Numbered from the stretch's first letter, positions 46,405 through 58,299 are shown. The stretch: 64,000 nt of DNA from Adenophora triphylla var. japonica (GCA_022495995.1 JAFEMH010000760.1:1-64000), one strand, 5' to 3'. Translations and numbers: made by a program. The notes: generated by a model from the letters alone, not told the origin.

Positions 46405-47240
46405 CCAACCAAATGGGGTATTTCACTTCTCGAATAATTACGACGCTAAGTAACTTTTGCACCTCTTCCTTGATAGCTTCCTCCTTGTCCCTTGCAAAAA
46501 TCCTCCTTGTCTGTGAGATGGTTTTTGCCAATGGATCAAGTTCTTGGCGGTGGAGGGCTACATCTTCATTGATCCCTCTCATGTCTTCGACTCTCCAAGC
46601 AAAGACGTCGAGACTGTTTTTTAAGAGGGAGATTATTTCTTCCTTCTCTTCCGGGCATAGCTGGCCCCCGAGTTTGATTTTCTGCTCGGGATAGTCATGG
46701 TTGATGACTACATCTTCTAACTCATCCACGGGCTCCATTTTTGGACCATCTCAAAATTCCAGAGACTCGATGATGATTTCTCTAAGTCTCCTACCCTCAT
46801 TATCATTCACGTCAAGGCCTTCCTCTTGCATCAGTTCGTCAACGTCGGGCAGATCAACTATCCTCAAGTCAGGGTTGGCCCCCGAGTTCTGGCCGTTGAC
46901 GAGAACAGGATCTGTCTCCGAGACGGGCGGAACTATGCCTTGGTCAGCTGCAGTTTCTAGGACCAGAGGTTCCACTTCCAGTATTTCACTGATGTAGCTC
47001 ATCCTAGAGCTTGTATGGGTAGTTTTCAAAGACTTAGAGATTTTGATGTTATCTTACGGAGTGTCTATCTCCACACTTTTGGATACTTTCCGACTTTTTA
47101 CGACATGCTCCAAGAAGTCCTTGGCGGTCGCCCTCACGCATCCAATTCCAGCACGAGTAGGGAATTTAACTCGTTGGTGAGGAAGGGAGGCGACCAACCC
47201 AAGTTTTGCTTGACTTGGAATGCCTAGGATCGCATGATAG
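46405..47240 (-). pseudogene. Protease-RT linker and N-terminal RT of Tat element B
   Basis: Frames on the minus strand read SVSETDPVL-like acidic linker (46751-47029), then INHDYPEQKIKLGGQL, SLLKNSLDVFAW, the RT entry region RRIFARDKEEAIKEEVQKLL and REVKYPIW, where element C interrupts. Stops or frame changes occur near 46742 and 47040. The frame resumes across C at 32703. Confidence 0.8.
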
Positions 47241-48057
47241 TCACTTGTCAGATCCAGACTACGAAAGTGACTATAGCCTTGGATCGGAAGGGATGTTCGT
47301 CGACTTCTAGCTCCAGGTCAATAGTTCCCTTGGCACCGACTTTATGGTTGGTGAAACCTTCCTGCCTTCCATGATAAGGCTCCAGGATGGTGTCTTTTAA
47401 ACCCATCAATTGGAAAGCAGAGTAGTATAAGATATCACGAGAGGCCCCCGTGTCAATGAGAAGTCTCTTGAATTCAACGTTGTCAATTTGACCCTTTATC
47501 ACCAAGGGTTGCTCATGGGCGGCACGACTCCTTGCCAATTCGTTGGGAGAGAAACTAATGACCTCTTCCGCCTTATGAACCCAAGCAGGAACGTGGTACA
47601 CCTTGCTTAGCTCATGGATCTGGTCTCTTAGCTTTCTTGTAGAGACTACTTCTTCTCGAATCACATGCAATTTGGCCCTAGGAGGTCCCTGTTCCCCATC
47701 CTCGCTTTTGTCATCATCTTCACTTTTGTCCTCCTTCCGCTTCCACTTGCCATCTTTCTTCATGACATAGCCGTCAAGTTTTCCCTCGTCGACCCACCTT
47801 TGGATCATTCGCTTGAGGGCGATGCACCTTTCAGTGTTGTGACCATGGTCCTTGTGGAAATCACAGAATTTGGAAGTGTCACGAGGGAACTTTGGTTTAT
47901 CGCTCAGCGGACGAGGTGGTGGAAGGTTAACAAGTTGCACGATCTCCGTGATGGGTTTGGTAAGAGGGGTAAAAATTTCAGGCTTTTCAGAACCTCTTGT
48001 TCTATTCTTCCCCTTGGATCCATTACCATTCCCATTTCCGTTGGAAGCATGGCGAGT
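47241..48057 (-). pseudogene. Gag zinc motif and aspartic protease of Tat element B
   Basis: The zinc motif CDFHKDHGHNTERC (about 47855) ends gag. After an acidic, Lys-rich segment, the protease active site LLIDTGASRDILYY lies at about 47455, with Asp-Thr-Gly intact. A 1-nt frameshift near 47260 separates the end of protease (IVTFVV) from the following DYHAILG-like sequence. The upstream part of gag lies beyond inserted element D. Confidence 0.8.
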
Positions 48058-49398
48058 TGATAGGACAGATTTATACTATATATTTTCTATGTTTCCATCC
48101 ATATAATTCTCTATTTTCATGTATTTAGTATATGTTTGATGTAATTTGAGTGAAATATGTATTGAGAGGAGTTAGTGAGATTTTATTGTAATCCAGGGGC
48201 CAAACTGCAATTATGGAAAATTGAGGAGTAAGCTGGAAATATAAAGTTCAGGGGCTAATCTACAAATCAGGAAACTTGAGTGACCAAAGTGCAAAAGCTG
48301 GAAGTGGGAAAAGAGTGAGAAGCACGAGTGGTGCTGTGTAGCACGAAGCGTACTTGGAATCTGCACGAGTCAATTTTTCTTCACGAGTCGTGGCTTGGCG
48401 CGGCTTAATTCCTCGGTTGACTGTGAAGTTGAATTTGAAAGTCTTTCTTTACTTTCTTTTCTTTTCCTGACTATTACGTGGGCTTAGTACTTAGGAAAGG
48501 CCTTTTTAATTCCTTTCTTATATTCCTTTTTCCTTTTTATTTTAGATTAGGTTTATTAGACGGAGGAGTATATATACCTCTTTTGTCAATTGTTTTAGGG
48601 TGGAGACTTTTATTATTATTTTTCCCTAGAGAGTTCATAGCTTTTTATGGAGAACTAATTTCTTTGCTTTGGATTCAATTTTTGGAACCGTCTTGAATTC
48701 AATTGAGGTTAATTTCTTTTCATCTATTTTGTCTTATTCATATGTTCTTCTGTTTTAATTGATTGATTTGATTTCTAGGGTTTTTCAATTAGGCCAATTG
48801 TTGAATCTTGGATTTTAATTCATTGCTAGAATCCCCTAAGATTGTGTCAATTTAGGGTTTCGTAAGTAGCAAATTTATGATTTATGCATGTGTCATGGTA
48901 AATTGTGAATAGGAAGAAAATAGACAAGTATCTAATTAAAATAACATTAGAAAGTGTTCTCGATCTTAATCTCTTAAATCGGAATCAATCGATATTGTAA
49001 ATCTAGACTGTGTCAGTTAGGTTTAGGTATTGATTAGGGTTATTAGTGAATGTGTCATTACTATTAACTATCATCAAAGGAAGAGATAGAGATTGAAATA
49101 AATCTCGTGATCGAGTGAATAGGGTAAAAGTGAAAAGAGTTAACCGATGATATTTGAATGATAGACGGGGAAAATAATTGATCCAAAGTGTTTTCTTTAA
49201 TTGTTTAAAACCTAGTTTTTTTATTCCCGTCTTAGGAATTTAATTAAGATCAAACAAACCCCCAATCTTGTCAAGTGACAATTGTGCAACCAAATAACCG
49301 TTCTTCAGTGGATCGACCCTGGACTTGTCCTAGCTGCAGTTTTGTAGCCGAGTCTTGTCTTGGTAATTAATTTGTAGGCGTGCGGCTTTAGTCTATCA
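48058..49398 (+). repeat. 5' LTR of element D
   Basis: 1341 bp, matching 52664-54003 with few differences. A TATA-like gtatatatacc lies near 48568, a plausible core promoter. Confidence 0.93.
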
Positions 49399-49403
49399 AT
49401 TTT

Positions 49404-49416
49404 TGGCGCCGTTGCC
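49404..49416 (+). promoter_or_regulatory. Primer binding site of element D (tRNA-Asp-like)
   Basis: TGGCGCCGTTGCC begins five bases after the LTR. It matches the tRNA-Asp-complementary site of Athila elements for 13 bases and then diverges. Confidence 0.85.
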
Positions 49417-49626
49417 GTGAAACGGTGTTTATTTGTTTGCACTCTTATTCTTTTTCTTTTTCTATTTCTTTTTCTTGTTTCCTGTTTAGTGAGCTTTATT
49501 ATAATTGTCATCTTGTAGTGTGGAACCTTTTATGGTTCAGACCCGTTCTGCTAATCAGTTTGCTAGTTCCTTTGTTCCGAAATTGAAAGATATTTTAGGT
49601 ATAGAAGAAATTTGCAGCGGGACGAG

Positions 49627-50616
49627 ATGAATAACAATAACGGTAGGGCTGATAACGATCCAGAAGTTGTGAATAATGGGGGTAATGGAAGAGGCAACAA
49701 TAACCCACGTCCCCCAATTAGGACATTAAGGCAGAGGATTGCTCCAAACTGGAATGAGCAACCACAAGCAGTGCTATTTCCTGATTTTCCAGTTGGGGTC
49801 ACTTTTGAGTTGAAGCCGGGGTTGTTGAACCAGTTGCCCCATTTTAATGGTATACCAGGGGAGAATCCTAATCAGCACATAGCTCAGTTTGTGCAGATTT
49901 GCAAGAGCATGAAGCCGGCTGCACTTCCTCTAGAGCAACTATTGTTGAGGGCGTTTTCCTTTACTTTGAAGGATAACGCGAATATGTGGTATTATCACTT
50001 GCCACCCAATAGCATTACTTCGTGGCAGCAGTTAAAGGAGGTGTTCCTTGATGAGTTTTTCCATCCAGACCAGATTAATGTCATAAAGCAGGATATCAGC
50101 AACATGGAGCAACGGTCCGATGAATCGCTATATGATTATCACAACCGGTTTTACAAGCTTTGTAGAAGTTGTCCGTACCATGGCTTTGATGATGAGCAGC
50201 TCATTGTATATTTTTATGGAGGACTGACTGTGCAAGATAAAAGGTGGGTGGATTCTGCTTATGGAGGTAGTATTCTGAATAAAACTACCAGGGATGCAGA
50301 GCAGTTGATAGAAGAGTTGGCCAAGAGCACAAGGACGCACAGAAGGAGGTCTAGTATTAGACAAGTCAGTGCAGCGGGATCGGGTGATACAACGAGTGAA
50401 TTGAAGGCTGAGATGGAGGATGTGAAAAGTTTGTTGAAGACGTTGGTTCAGTGGTCGCCAGTATCGTGGCAACCAGCTTTAATCGCATGCAGAGCTCCCG
50501 CTGGACAAAGAACAACCGCAAGGACAGGCTACAGAGGACATGGTACGGTCATTAGCACAGAGCATGTCTATTATGAATGGGAATATGTAGCAGTATCAAC
50601 AGAAGACCGATGCTAG
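49627..50616 (+). pseudogene. Gag of element D
   Basis: Starts MNNNNGRADNDPEVV, then an Arg-rich tract and the Ty3/gypsy gag domain: HFNGIPGENPNQHIAQF, LRAFSFTLKDNANMWYYHL, WQQLKEVFLDEFFHP and ESLYDYHNRFYKLCRSCP, to about residue 230. This is Athila-type gag. After about 50460 the frame is wrong: the expected Gln-rich continuation (LERQLGQIAEAV) is in another frame at 50620-50760. The core is intact, so a capsid-like protein could be made, but fusion to protease is broken. Confidence 0.82.
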
Positions 50617-50773
50617 TATTATTAATCTGGAGAGGCAATTGGGCCAAATTGCAGAGGCAGTAGTGAGAATAGAGCCTAGAGATGCAGCAAAAGTACCACC
50701 ACAGACTGAGCAACATCCGAAGCAGAATGTTAGCGCAGTATATGTGAGGCGGAAGAAGTAAGTTGATGGACAG

Positions 50774-51783
50774 ATGGTGCCGATAGAGCCTGAACAGAAG
50801 GTTGAAAAGAGTATTGAACCAGAGTTGGAGGTGGAGAAGAAGGTGGAAGAGAAAACCCCTGAAAAGAAGTATATTCCACCCGTATTTCCTGTTTATAAGC
50901 ATGTCCCTCCGTTTCCTTATGCATTGAGGGAGGATAGAAAACCGGAGCCTGACAAGGCTATCTTTGACACATTCAAGAGGCTCGAGGTGAATATTTCGTT
51001 TCTAGATCTTCTTCAATCAGTTCCGAGGTATGCGAAGTTCTTAAAGGAGTTATGCACTATGAAGAGAAATCAGAAGGAAAGGAGTCAGAAAAAGGTGAAT
51101 ACCTTGGAGCATGTGTCTGCGGTTTATCAGAAAAAGATGCCCAAAAAGTGTATTGGAGGATACTAGAGTGGTTCCGATATCGTTGGGGGGGTAACTCGGT
51201 GCAGAAGGCTATGCTCGATTTGGTGGTTTCAATCAATGTAATGCCATATACATTGTTTGAAGAACTTAAGTTGGGTGAATTGGAGGATACTAGAGTGGTG
51301 ATTCAGTTGGCGGATAAGTCCAACGCATACCCGAAGGGGGTGGTGAGAGATGTAGAAGTGAAGGTTGGTGATCTATTGTTCCCGACAGATTTCTTCATTT
51401 TAGAGATGGAGACTGATTCTAAGGCTCCAATTCTGTTGGGAAGATCGTTTATGTCTACTTCAGAGACAAAACTTGATGTAAAGAAGGGCTCTCTAACCAT
51501 GGAGTTTGATGGGGAGGTGGTTAAATTTAATATTTTCGATGCCATGAATCTTTCCAAGAATGTGCGTAAAGTTTGTGCCATGGACTTGAGGGAGACGATT
51601 ATCAAGGAGAAGGCCAAGATAGATGAAGTGAAGTTTTCTAAAATGAAGCCGGAGGAGGCAAAGAAAGGTGAACCACCGAGGAAGAAAGAAGGGAAGCAAA
51701 AGAAAAAGGGGAAGCCTAAATGGTCTCCAACGGGGAGGCATGTCATGGAAACCAAACATCTTCTAGAGGTAAATAAAGATTAA
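50774..51783 (+). pseudogene. Gag-protease linker and protease-like domain of element D, active site altered
   Basis: An acidic stretch leads to YIPPVFPVYKHVPPFPYAL and LEVNISFLDLLQSVPRYAKF, typical of Athila linkers. After a frame change near 51130, the protease-like domain reads AMLDLVVSINVMPYTLF, VVIQLADKSNAYPKG, FPTDFFILEM and ILLGRSFM, ending in a Lys-rich tail. Relatives have Asp-Leu-Gly-Ala-Ser where this copy has Asp-Leu-Val-Val-Ser, so the catalytic loop Gly is missing and activity is unlikely. Confidence 0.78.
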
Positions 51784-52663
51784 TTTCATCCCCCTTTCAT
51801 TGATGAGGCTCATGTTGGTGGAGCCCCCCGTCCCATTATTTAGTTTACTTGGGCCCCTTTTCCCCATGTTTATTGTCCCGTATTCATTGTTTAGTTCCAT
51901 TGAGGACAATGTCTAGTTAAGTGTGGGGGGAAGGATGAGGGTATCATTGTATATTATTTCTTAAAAAAAAATTAGTTATAAAGAAAAGAGTGGCTAAGTG
52001 AAAACTCGAGAGGGCACTTAGGCAAAAGGAGAGGGTGTGTTGTGAAAAAAAAAATTAAAAAAAAGAAGGAGAGGCTAAGTGAAAACCCGAAAGGGCACTT
52101 AGGCAAAAGGTGAGAATTGAGTACTTTCTATAGTTTATATCACCGGAGTTGGAGACATAAGGGAGGATTGGAGCGTCGGGTAGGATTGTTTACTCTTGGA
52201 GTAGGAGGTTCGGTTAGAGGCGTTAGGTTAGAAAACCCTCGTTCATTTTTGGAGTTATAAGGGGTGTTGGTGCTTTTCACGAAATAAATCGTTGTTTAAG
52301 GGTCACAACCTTAACAATGATTTCTTTTTATGAGGGTGTATGTAGTGTGAGCCAAGCGTGGGAGAAACATAGGACATATTTAGTTCCCCTTGGCTTTAAT
52401 TTGTGTGGACCTTAGTTTGGATACCGTTTTATAATGGGAGTTGGTATCAAGTTAAGGTCATTATTTTTATTGTTCATATCTTGGTGTTATAAGGAGACGG
52501 AGTCTCTAATTGCTCCGATGATTATTATTTTTCATTGACTTGTGTTGGCGGATTAGAGGAGACTAGGAATCATTTACCTTCCATGCATCTGTTTTAGACC
52601 GGTGTTAGATTGGAGTTTAGGATATTACTCAGGGACGAGTAATGGTCTAAGCGTGGAGGTATT
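51784..52663 (+). other. 3' untranslated region of element D
   Basis: About 880 bp without a coding frame. It includes the phrase ttgaggacaatgt...taagtgtggggg common near Athila-type 3' ends and a duplicated 40-bp segment (gaaaactcgagagggcactt at about 51999 and gaaaacccgaaagggcactt at about 52080). The purine tract gcgtggaggt precedes the 3' LTR. An autonomous relative would carry RT and integrase here. Confidence 0.6.
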
Positions 52664-54003
52664 TGATAGGACGGATTTATACTATATATTTTCTATGTTT
52701 TCGTCCATATAATTCTCTATTTTCATGTATTTAGTATAGGTTTGATGTAATTTGAGTGAAATATGTATTGAGAGGAGTTAGTGAGATTTTATTGTAATCC
52801 AGGGGCAAACTGCAATTATGGAAAATTGAGGAGTAAGCTGGAAATATAAAGTTCAGGGGCTAATCTACAAATCAGGAAACTTGAGTGACCAAAGTGCAAA
52901 AGCTGGAAGTGGGAAATGAGTGAGAAGCACGAGTGGAGTTGTGTAGCACGAAGCGTACTTGGAATCTGCATGAGTCAATTTTTCTTCACGACTCGTGGCT
53001 TGGCGTGGCTTAATTCCTCGGTTGACTGTGAAGTTGAATTTGAAAGTCTTTCTTTACTTTCTTTTCTTTTCCTGACTATTACGTGGGCTTAGTACTTAGG
53101 AAAGGCCTTTTTAATTCCTTTCTTATATTCCTTTTTCCTTTTTATTTTAGATTAGGTTTATTAGACGGAGGAGTATATATACCTCTTTTGTCAATTGTTT
53201 TAGGGTGGAGACTTTTATTATTATTTTTTTCTAGAGAGTTCATAGCTTTTTATGGAGAACTAATTTCTTTGCTTTAGATTCAATTTTTGGAACCGTCTTG
53301 AATTCAATTGAGGTTAATTTCTTTTCATCTATTTTGTCCTATTCATATGTTTTTCTGTTTTAATTGATTGATTTGATTTCTAGGGTTTTTCAATTAGGCC
53401 AATTGTTGAATCTTGGATTTTAATTCATTGCTAGAATCCCCTAAGATTGTGTCAATTTAGGGTTTCGTAAGTAGCAAATTTATGATTTATGCATGTGTCA
53501 TGGTAAATTGTGAATAGAAAGAAAATAGACAAGTATCTAATTGAAATAAAATTAGAATGTGTTCTCGATCTTAATCTCTTAAATCGGAATCAATCGATAT
53601 GGTGAATCTAGACTGTATCAGTTAGGTTTAGGTATTGATTAGAGTTATTAGTGAATGTGTCATTGCTATTAACTATCATCAAATAAAGAGATAGAGATTG
53701 AAATAAATCTCGTGATCGAATGAATAGGGTAAAAGTGAAAAGAGTTAACCGATGATATTTGGATGATAGACGGGAAAAATAATTGATCCAAAGTGTTTTC
53801 TTTAATTGTTTAAAACCTAGTTTTTTTATTCCCGTCTTAGGAATTTAATTAAGATCAAACAAACCCCCAATCTTGTCAAGTGACAATTGTGCAACCAAAT
53901 AACCGTTCTTCAGTGGATCGACCCTGGACTTGTCCTAGCTGCAGTTTTGTAGCCGAGTCTTGTCTTGATAATTAATTTGTAGGCGTGCGACTTTAGCCTA
54001 TCA
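52664..54003 (+). repeat. 3' LTR of element D
   Basis: 1340-bp copy of 48058-49398, ending at the CGAGT duplication. The same short frame in both LTRs (48478 and 53083) is a by-product of duplication, not a gene. Confidence 0.93.
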
Positions 54004-55608
54004 CGAGTTCCTGCTGCTTCTGGTTCCGTCTTGTCTGACATCTGTCTTGCTTTTGTCTTCTGCCATGGCAATAGCGTACGTCACATTGTATAAGTCTGCT
54101 TTGGACTTTGGCTCTCGGGCAGAAAGTTCATAAATAAGTGGTCCGGATCTCAATCCAGAATTAAAACAAACAATTACCTCCCTGTCTGTGAGGCTTTCTT
54201 CCACTTGCTTTGCCATGGTTCAGAATCGGTTATAATAGCTTAAAATGGTCTCATTCTTCCCTTGCTCAATGTTGGCAAGGTCGGTTAATCTCTTCTTCCT
54301 CCTTCCAGCCATGGCAAAGTGGTCTAGGAACATCCTCCTCATGCCTCTCCAGCTATCGATTCAACCCTTTTTTAGCTCACGGAACCAGGTCAAGGCTGTT
54401 CCGGAGAAGGTGCTCGCGAAAGCTTTACAGAGCATGTCATCGGCCTTTGTGAGGAGGTTCATGGTCGACTCAAAACTTTGCACATGGTCTTTCGCGTCAG
54501 TGGTTCCGTTATATTTTTCAAAGTTCGGGACCTTAAAAAGAGGATTGGGTGGTACATCTGTGATTCTCTTAGAGAAGGGACGAGTGGAGCAGTCATCATC
54601 GTCTTCGTCAACCTTCTTTCCCATTTCCATATCGTCAATTCTCTTTTTCAAGAGTTGCCATTCCTTAGCCTCCACTCCATTTTCAGTGCTAGAGTGAGTT
54701 CTGTGGTGGGAACTCCGGTAGGAGCTACGATGGGACTTATCTCTTGGGTGACCATTCACCCTACTGTGTTCCTCGTCATTTCGATGATTTTCTCCTCGTC
54801 TAGAGGGTGCTTTATCTTGCCTTGGTTCTGCCTCATAGCCACCAAGTACCATTCTGTATGGTTTAGGAGTCCTCGGCCTTGCAAAGTGACGAGGACGAGG
54901 TAAATCACGCCGAGGTCTAGGAGAGTCACGTCGATGATGGTTATGACGAGGTACCATGCCGAGACGAGGAGGTGATAAACGTTTAGACAGACTGAGCCTC
55001 GTTCGTAGGTCTCTTGAGTTTACCTCTTGGTCTTTTGAATTTAAGTGGCTCCTTAGGTCAACCACATTATTCTCATCCCCCTGATTGTTAGGCCGAGGAC
55101 GAGGGGCATCTCGGAGGTTCTGCTTAGGTGGTACATCAGGATCATGGGGAGGATCTCGGCCACGAGGAGGGCTCCTCTGGTTATCTCGTCGTTCACCAGT
55201 TTCCCTTCCACGAGAGTTGCCTCCTGACCTCGAAGGCATGATGAACTCGTCCATAGAGTTTTCTGGGTCCAATTGCAACAAAGCAGCCTGAGTCTCGTAC
55301 ATACGTTGCAATGTTTCCATTTGTCGATGTAACAAGGTACGTCGGTCAAAGGGCTGGGTGTTCTCAGCTCGTCCAACGTCGACGTTCCTCGTCGTCTTCT
55401 TGCTTGTTTGTTTCCCTCGAGGACGAGTATTACGAGGGAGGTTTGCACCTGCCCCCTCGGCAGTTGGCTATCCCATGGAACGGAGAGTCATGCCGAGGGG
55501 AGGTGGCCCTTCGGGCTGAGGTGGAGGAGGAAGCACCTCGGTGTTAGGTTGGACCTCGTCAGCGTGAGTCTGCTCGTTAGTAACGCTAGCAAATTGCCCG
55601 TCTTCCAT
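54004..55608 (-). pseudogene. Gag of Tat element B (N-terminal and central part)
   Basis: Starts MEDGQFASVTNEQTHADE at 55608. A Pro-rich segment, a coiled-coil-like LLHRQMETLQRMYETQAALL (about 55335-55275), a long Arg/Asp-rich linker, and the gag domain (PLFKVPNFEKYNGTTDAKDH, TWFRELKKG, ESLTDREVIVCFNSGL) follow. In-frame stops occur at 55470, 54361 and 54217; no frameshift is needed up to the D insertion. It continues with the zinc motif at 48052 and below. Confidence 0.82.
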
Positions 55609-55914
55609 TGATGCCAAGATTGCAAAAAGCGAATTACCAAACAGACAATTTTTTCAGCAGATCAAGATTTTCCGGCCAAAATCACAATTGTCAGGCCGAA
55701 CGTGAGGCAAATTTTATTCGCCTCTAACGGAATTCAATTGCAAACGTAAAAACACCCAAATTTCCGGCCAAACGATTACAAAAATTGTCAGATTCCGGTG
55801 ATAACAAAACAAAGCAAAAAGGGACAAGCTTTTTCGGCCAAAATTTAAAACTATCCGGCGAAAAAAGAGTTTCAAGCGTGCGATTTTTCCAGGCCAAACA
55901 ATGGGCGTTTGAAT

Positions 55915-55935
55915 CGATTCCCGGCAATGGAACCA
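55915..55935 (-). promoter_or_regulatory. Primer binding site of Tat element B
   Basis: The minus strand reads TGGTTCCATTGCCGGGAA, three bases inside the 5' LTR. The plus strand ends in CCA and resembles a tRNA 3' arm. I could not assign the tRNA; it is neither initiator Met nor the standard Asp site. Confidence 0.6.
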
Positions 55936-55938
55936 ACC

Positions 55939-56873
55939 TGATGATGCCAAAATGTCGAATTAGCCCAAATCCAAGCGATTGGTTGTACTCCGGCGATTGC
56001 TCAGCCTGAAAATAAGACAAAACACGTAAACTAAGCCGGGGCTTCACCGGCGAAGGCCCTCCGGCGTGAGAGTAAGTTCACGATTTGTAGAGAGAGAAAC
56101 TAATTTGACAGAATTTCGGATAATAAAAGTAACGTACCCGAATATGGAAATTATGGCTTGTATTTATAATGATGGATTTGTAGAATCCATGCTGAACTTG
56201 GAATGTAAAGGGATAAGGTATAATCCTAGGAGGATTATATCTGTTGGAGAATCCTTATTTGACTTGAATTGGTGTAGGAGGGTACATTCCTGATTAGATT
56301 GTAGCTGCTTAATCCTCGTTGAAATAGGATTACAAGATCTATACTGTCGGAAAGCCGAGATGCATGAATTCCTTATCTCGTCATACGCAGATATGCCGAG
56401 ATGAATAAATTTCTTTCCTCGTCAAATGAAGATATGTCGAGATGAATGAATTCCTTTCCTCGTCATATGAAGCTATGTCGAGATGCGGATATTCCTCTCC
56501 TCGTCATATGAATATATGCCGAGATGCGAATATTCCTCTCCTCATCATTCATGGCCGTCTAGGTCCATGATGAGCCGGGGAGGGAAGGAGAAATAAGTGA
56601 CGCCCGTCATGACAACATCAAGGCCGAGGGAAGCATCTCGTCCTCAAGGGAGACAATCTTGGCCTACGAGGGAGGTCTCCTCGGCCCTTATAGTTGGACC
56701 TCATTTACGTTTGCTTGTTGGGCCTTGGTCGACCTTATTGATGTCGAGGTACGACGACGAGGAAGCCCAAGTATTACCTCGTAACTTGATATTTGATGGA
56801 TTACGTTTATGACCCAATTCATTTGGACCTGACCCGGACAAGCTCATGTTCGTATCTCGATTTATACTGTTCA
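55939..56873 (-). repeat. 5' LTR of Tat element B
   Basis: 935 bp, partner of 24447-25384, ending TGTTCA before the GGGTT duplication. It keeps more C and G residues than the other LTR at sites where they differ. It holds the same 47-bp tandem units around 56390-56540. Confidence 0.9.
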
Positions 56874-56878
56874 GGGTT

Positions 56879-57416
56879 ATTTTTGAATTTCTCAGGGTTA
56901 TTTTTGAATTTCGAATGTTTATTACATGAATTTATGACCATTTTTTTTTCTATTATACTTATTTTTATCCCAAAATAAATACTACATCCGTTTTAAAATA
57001 ATGACCAATTTGATCAATACAGTATAAATTTGATATTATTTGAAAATCCATTTTGGAACAAGGGTTGTATTTTGTTTTCTTTGTCCACCCAATATTAAAA
57101 ACGGATGTAATTTAATTATTTTTGTCACATTTGCCATTAATCTTTTTAGTGTGTAGAATGGGTTATCTTGTGTGGAAAATGTGACTATTTCGCTTTTTTT
57201 AATTCTTTATTTTTTGAATTGTTTATGAAGAAAAGTTCAAAAAAAAATAAAATATTAAATCTATGAAGAAGATAATAGGAAATGGAGAGCGAATTAGAAT
57301 AACTATTGATTTTGAAAATTGATTGTTTTTGTACTATTATCTGTTGGTGTTTGCAAATTGCAAAGAGGCCCTTTTATGGGCTTAGAAAGCAAGGCCATCT
57401 TTGGAAAGCAAAGCAT
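56879..57416. other. AT-rich spacer right of Tat element B
   Basis: A 21-bp direct repeat (cagggttatttttgaattt at about 56872 and 56896) spans the LTR boundary. Beyond the short MITE at 56985-57107 no gene or repeat is recognised. Confidence 0.4.
56985..57107. mobile_element. Short Stowaway-like MITE, 123 bp
   Basis: The termini catccgttttaaaat and tattaaaaacggatg are imperfect inverted repeats, each flanked by TA (56983-56984 and 57108-57109). Very AT-rich interior, no coding capacity. Confidence 0.55.
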
Positions 57417-57811
57417 TATAAAATAGTAGAGGGTTACTATATAAATCCCCAAAAGCTATGAGTAAACCCCAAATGAAAATAATTGCAAAAATGCTATTGA
57501 GGTTAATTACTTATTTATCCCTATTTTCATCTTTCCCTAAACAATTAAATTTCACCTACCATTCTTCTTCCATTAATTTACCACACTTACCACCCCCTCC
57601 CATTCATTTACAGCCCCCCCCCCCCTCCTTCTACAACCATTACTCCCTCTCTTCAAAATTCTTTTACAAAAATTTTCATATTTTCTTTAAATCAAAAGCA
57701 AGAATCATGAATGAAATGGCAATCCAAGCAAATAATAATGAAAGTTTCTTTACTCTATCATTATATTTTCCATTTTAATGCAGCAAGTTAAAAAAAAAAA
57801 AGAAATTTTAC

Positions 57812-58000
57812 AGAATCGGCCAGTACCAGCCGATTCTGGGCATAAAGTCGGTCATTACTGACCGATTCTGGGCAAAAGGTCGTCCAGTACTGACCGACTT
57901 CTTAGACATTTTGCAGCCATACCCGGCCGACTACATGGACATTTTACCACCATACCCGACCGACTATTTGGCAAAAAGTCGGTCACCTCTAGCCGACCCC
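57812..58000. repeat. GTCGG/CCGAC hairpin cluster 1
   Basis: Includes AGAATCGGC-cagtacca-GCCGATTCT (57812-57837, 9-bp stem), TCGGTCA-ttac-TGACCGA (57848-57865), and weaker GTCGG...CCGAC pairs to about 58000. Phrases such as ctgggcaaaa, gacattttgc and accatacccg separate them. Confidence 0.65.
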
Positions 58001-58127
58001 TTGTTTTTTCATAAAACCTCCCTAATTGTTTCATTTATATGTACATAGTTAAAAATTATAGTCATTTAAACTGATTTTACCATTATTTTTCATCTATTAA
58101 TCCTTTAAAAAAAAACGAAAAATCAAT

Positions 58128-58222
58128 GGGTCGGCAGGTAGTGGTCGATTCTGGGAATATAGTCGGTCATAATCGGACGACTACTTTGAAGAGAAGTCGA
58201 CCAACAGGGGCCGACTTTCTAC
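58128..58222. repeat. GTCGG/CCGAC hairpin cluster 2
   Basis: Contains gggtcggcaggtagtggtcgattctggg, then agtcggtcataatcggacgact and agtcgaccaacaggggccgactt, each an inverted pair of the same motif as cluster 1, with imperfect stems. Confidence 0.55.
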
Positions 58223-58299
58223 TCTCCGTGAGAAGCACCACCTACCACTGATATGAGTACCATTTACATTTTTTTTTAAATTTTCAGGGATACATTTTA

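Larger units (their letters stand above)
48058..54003 (+). mobile_element. Element D: 5.9-kb Athila-like gag-protease LTR retrotransposon without pol
   Basis: LTRs at 48058-49398 and 52664-54003 start TGATAGGAC and end CTATCA. Duplication CGAGT (48053-48057 and 54004-54008) is exact. It lies on the plus strand, opposite to host element B. The interior of about 3.3 kb has a tRNA-Asp-type primer binding site, gag and protease-like sequence, then non-coding sequence to the 3' LTR; RT, RNase H and integrase are absent. Such gag-carrying non-autonomous elements are known in plants (TR-GAG type). LTRs are almost identical by eye, so insertion is recent. Confidence 0.92.
24447..56873 (-). mobile_element. 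Tat-type Ty3/gypsy retrotransposon B, complete, with two nested elements
   Basis: LTRs at 24447-25384 and 55939-56873 are flanked by an exact 5-bp duplication, GGGTT (24442-24446 and 56874-56878). From the 5' end (high coordinates): gag, zinc-binding motif, aspartic protease, RT, RNase H, second RNase H, integrase, then a non-coding repeat block and an antisense gene before the 3' LTR. The double RNase H and the antisense gene place it in the Tat lineage. Elements C and D are inserted in RT and gag. Removing each with one target duplication leaves about 12.8 kb with frame continuous across both sites. Internal stops show it is no longer functional. Confidence 0.93.

Noticed and set aside
48478..48696. 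Hydrophobic frame repeated at 53083
   Set aside because: It is repeated only because it lies in both LTRs of element D; no start context or family match.
55915..55938. tRNA-like 3' arm
   Set aside because: No full cloverleaf is present; the match is a primer binding site next to an LTR.
57458..57778. 106-codon plus-strand frame
   Set aside because: Low-complexity AT- and Pro-rich sequence covering the left inverted repeat of the Mutator-like element and a poly-C tract.
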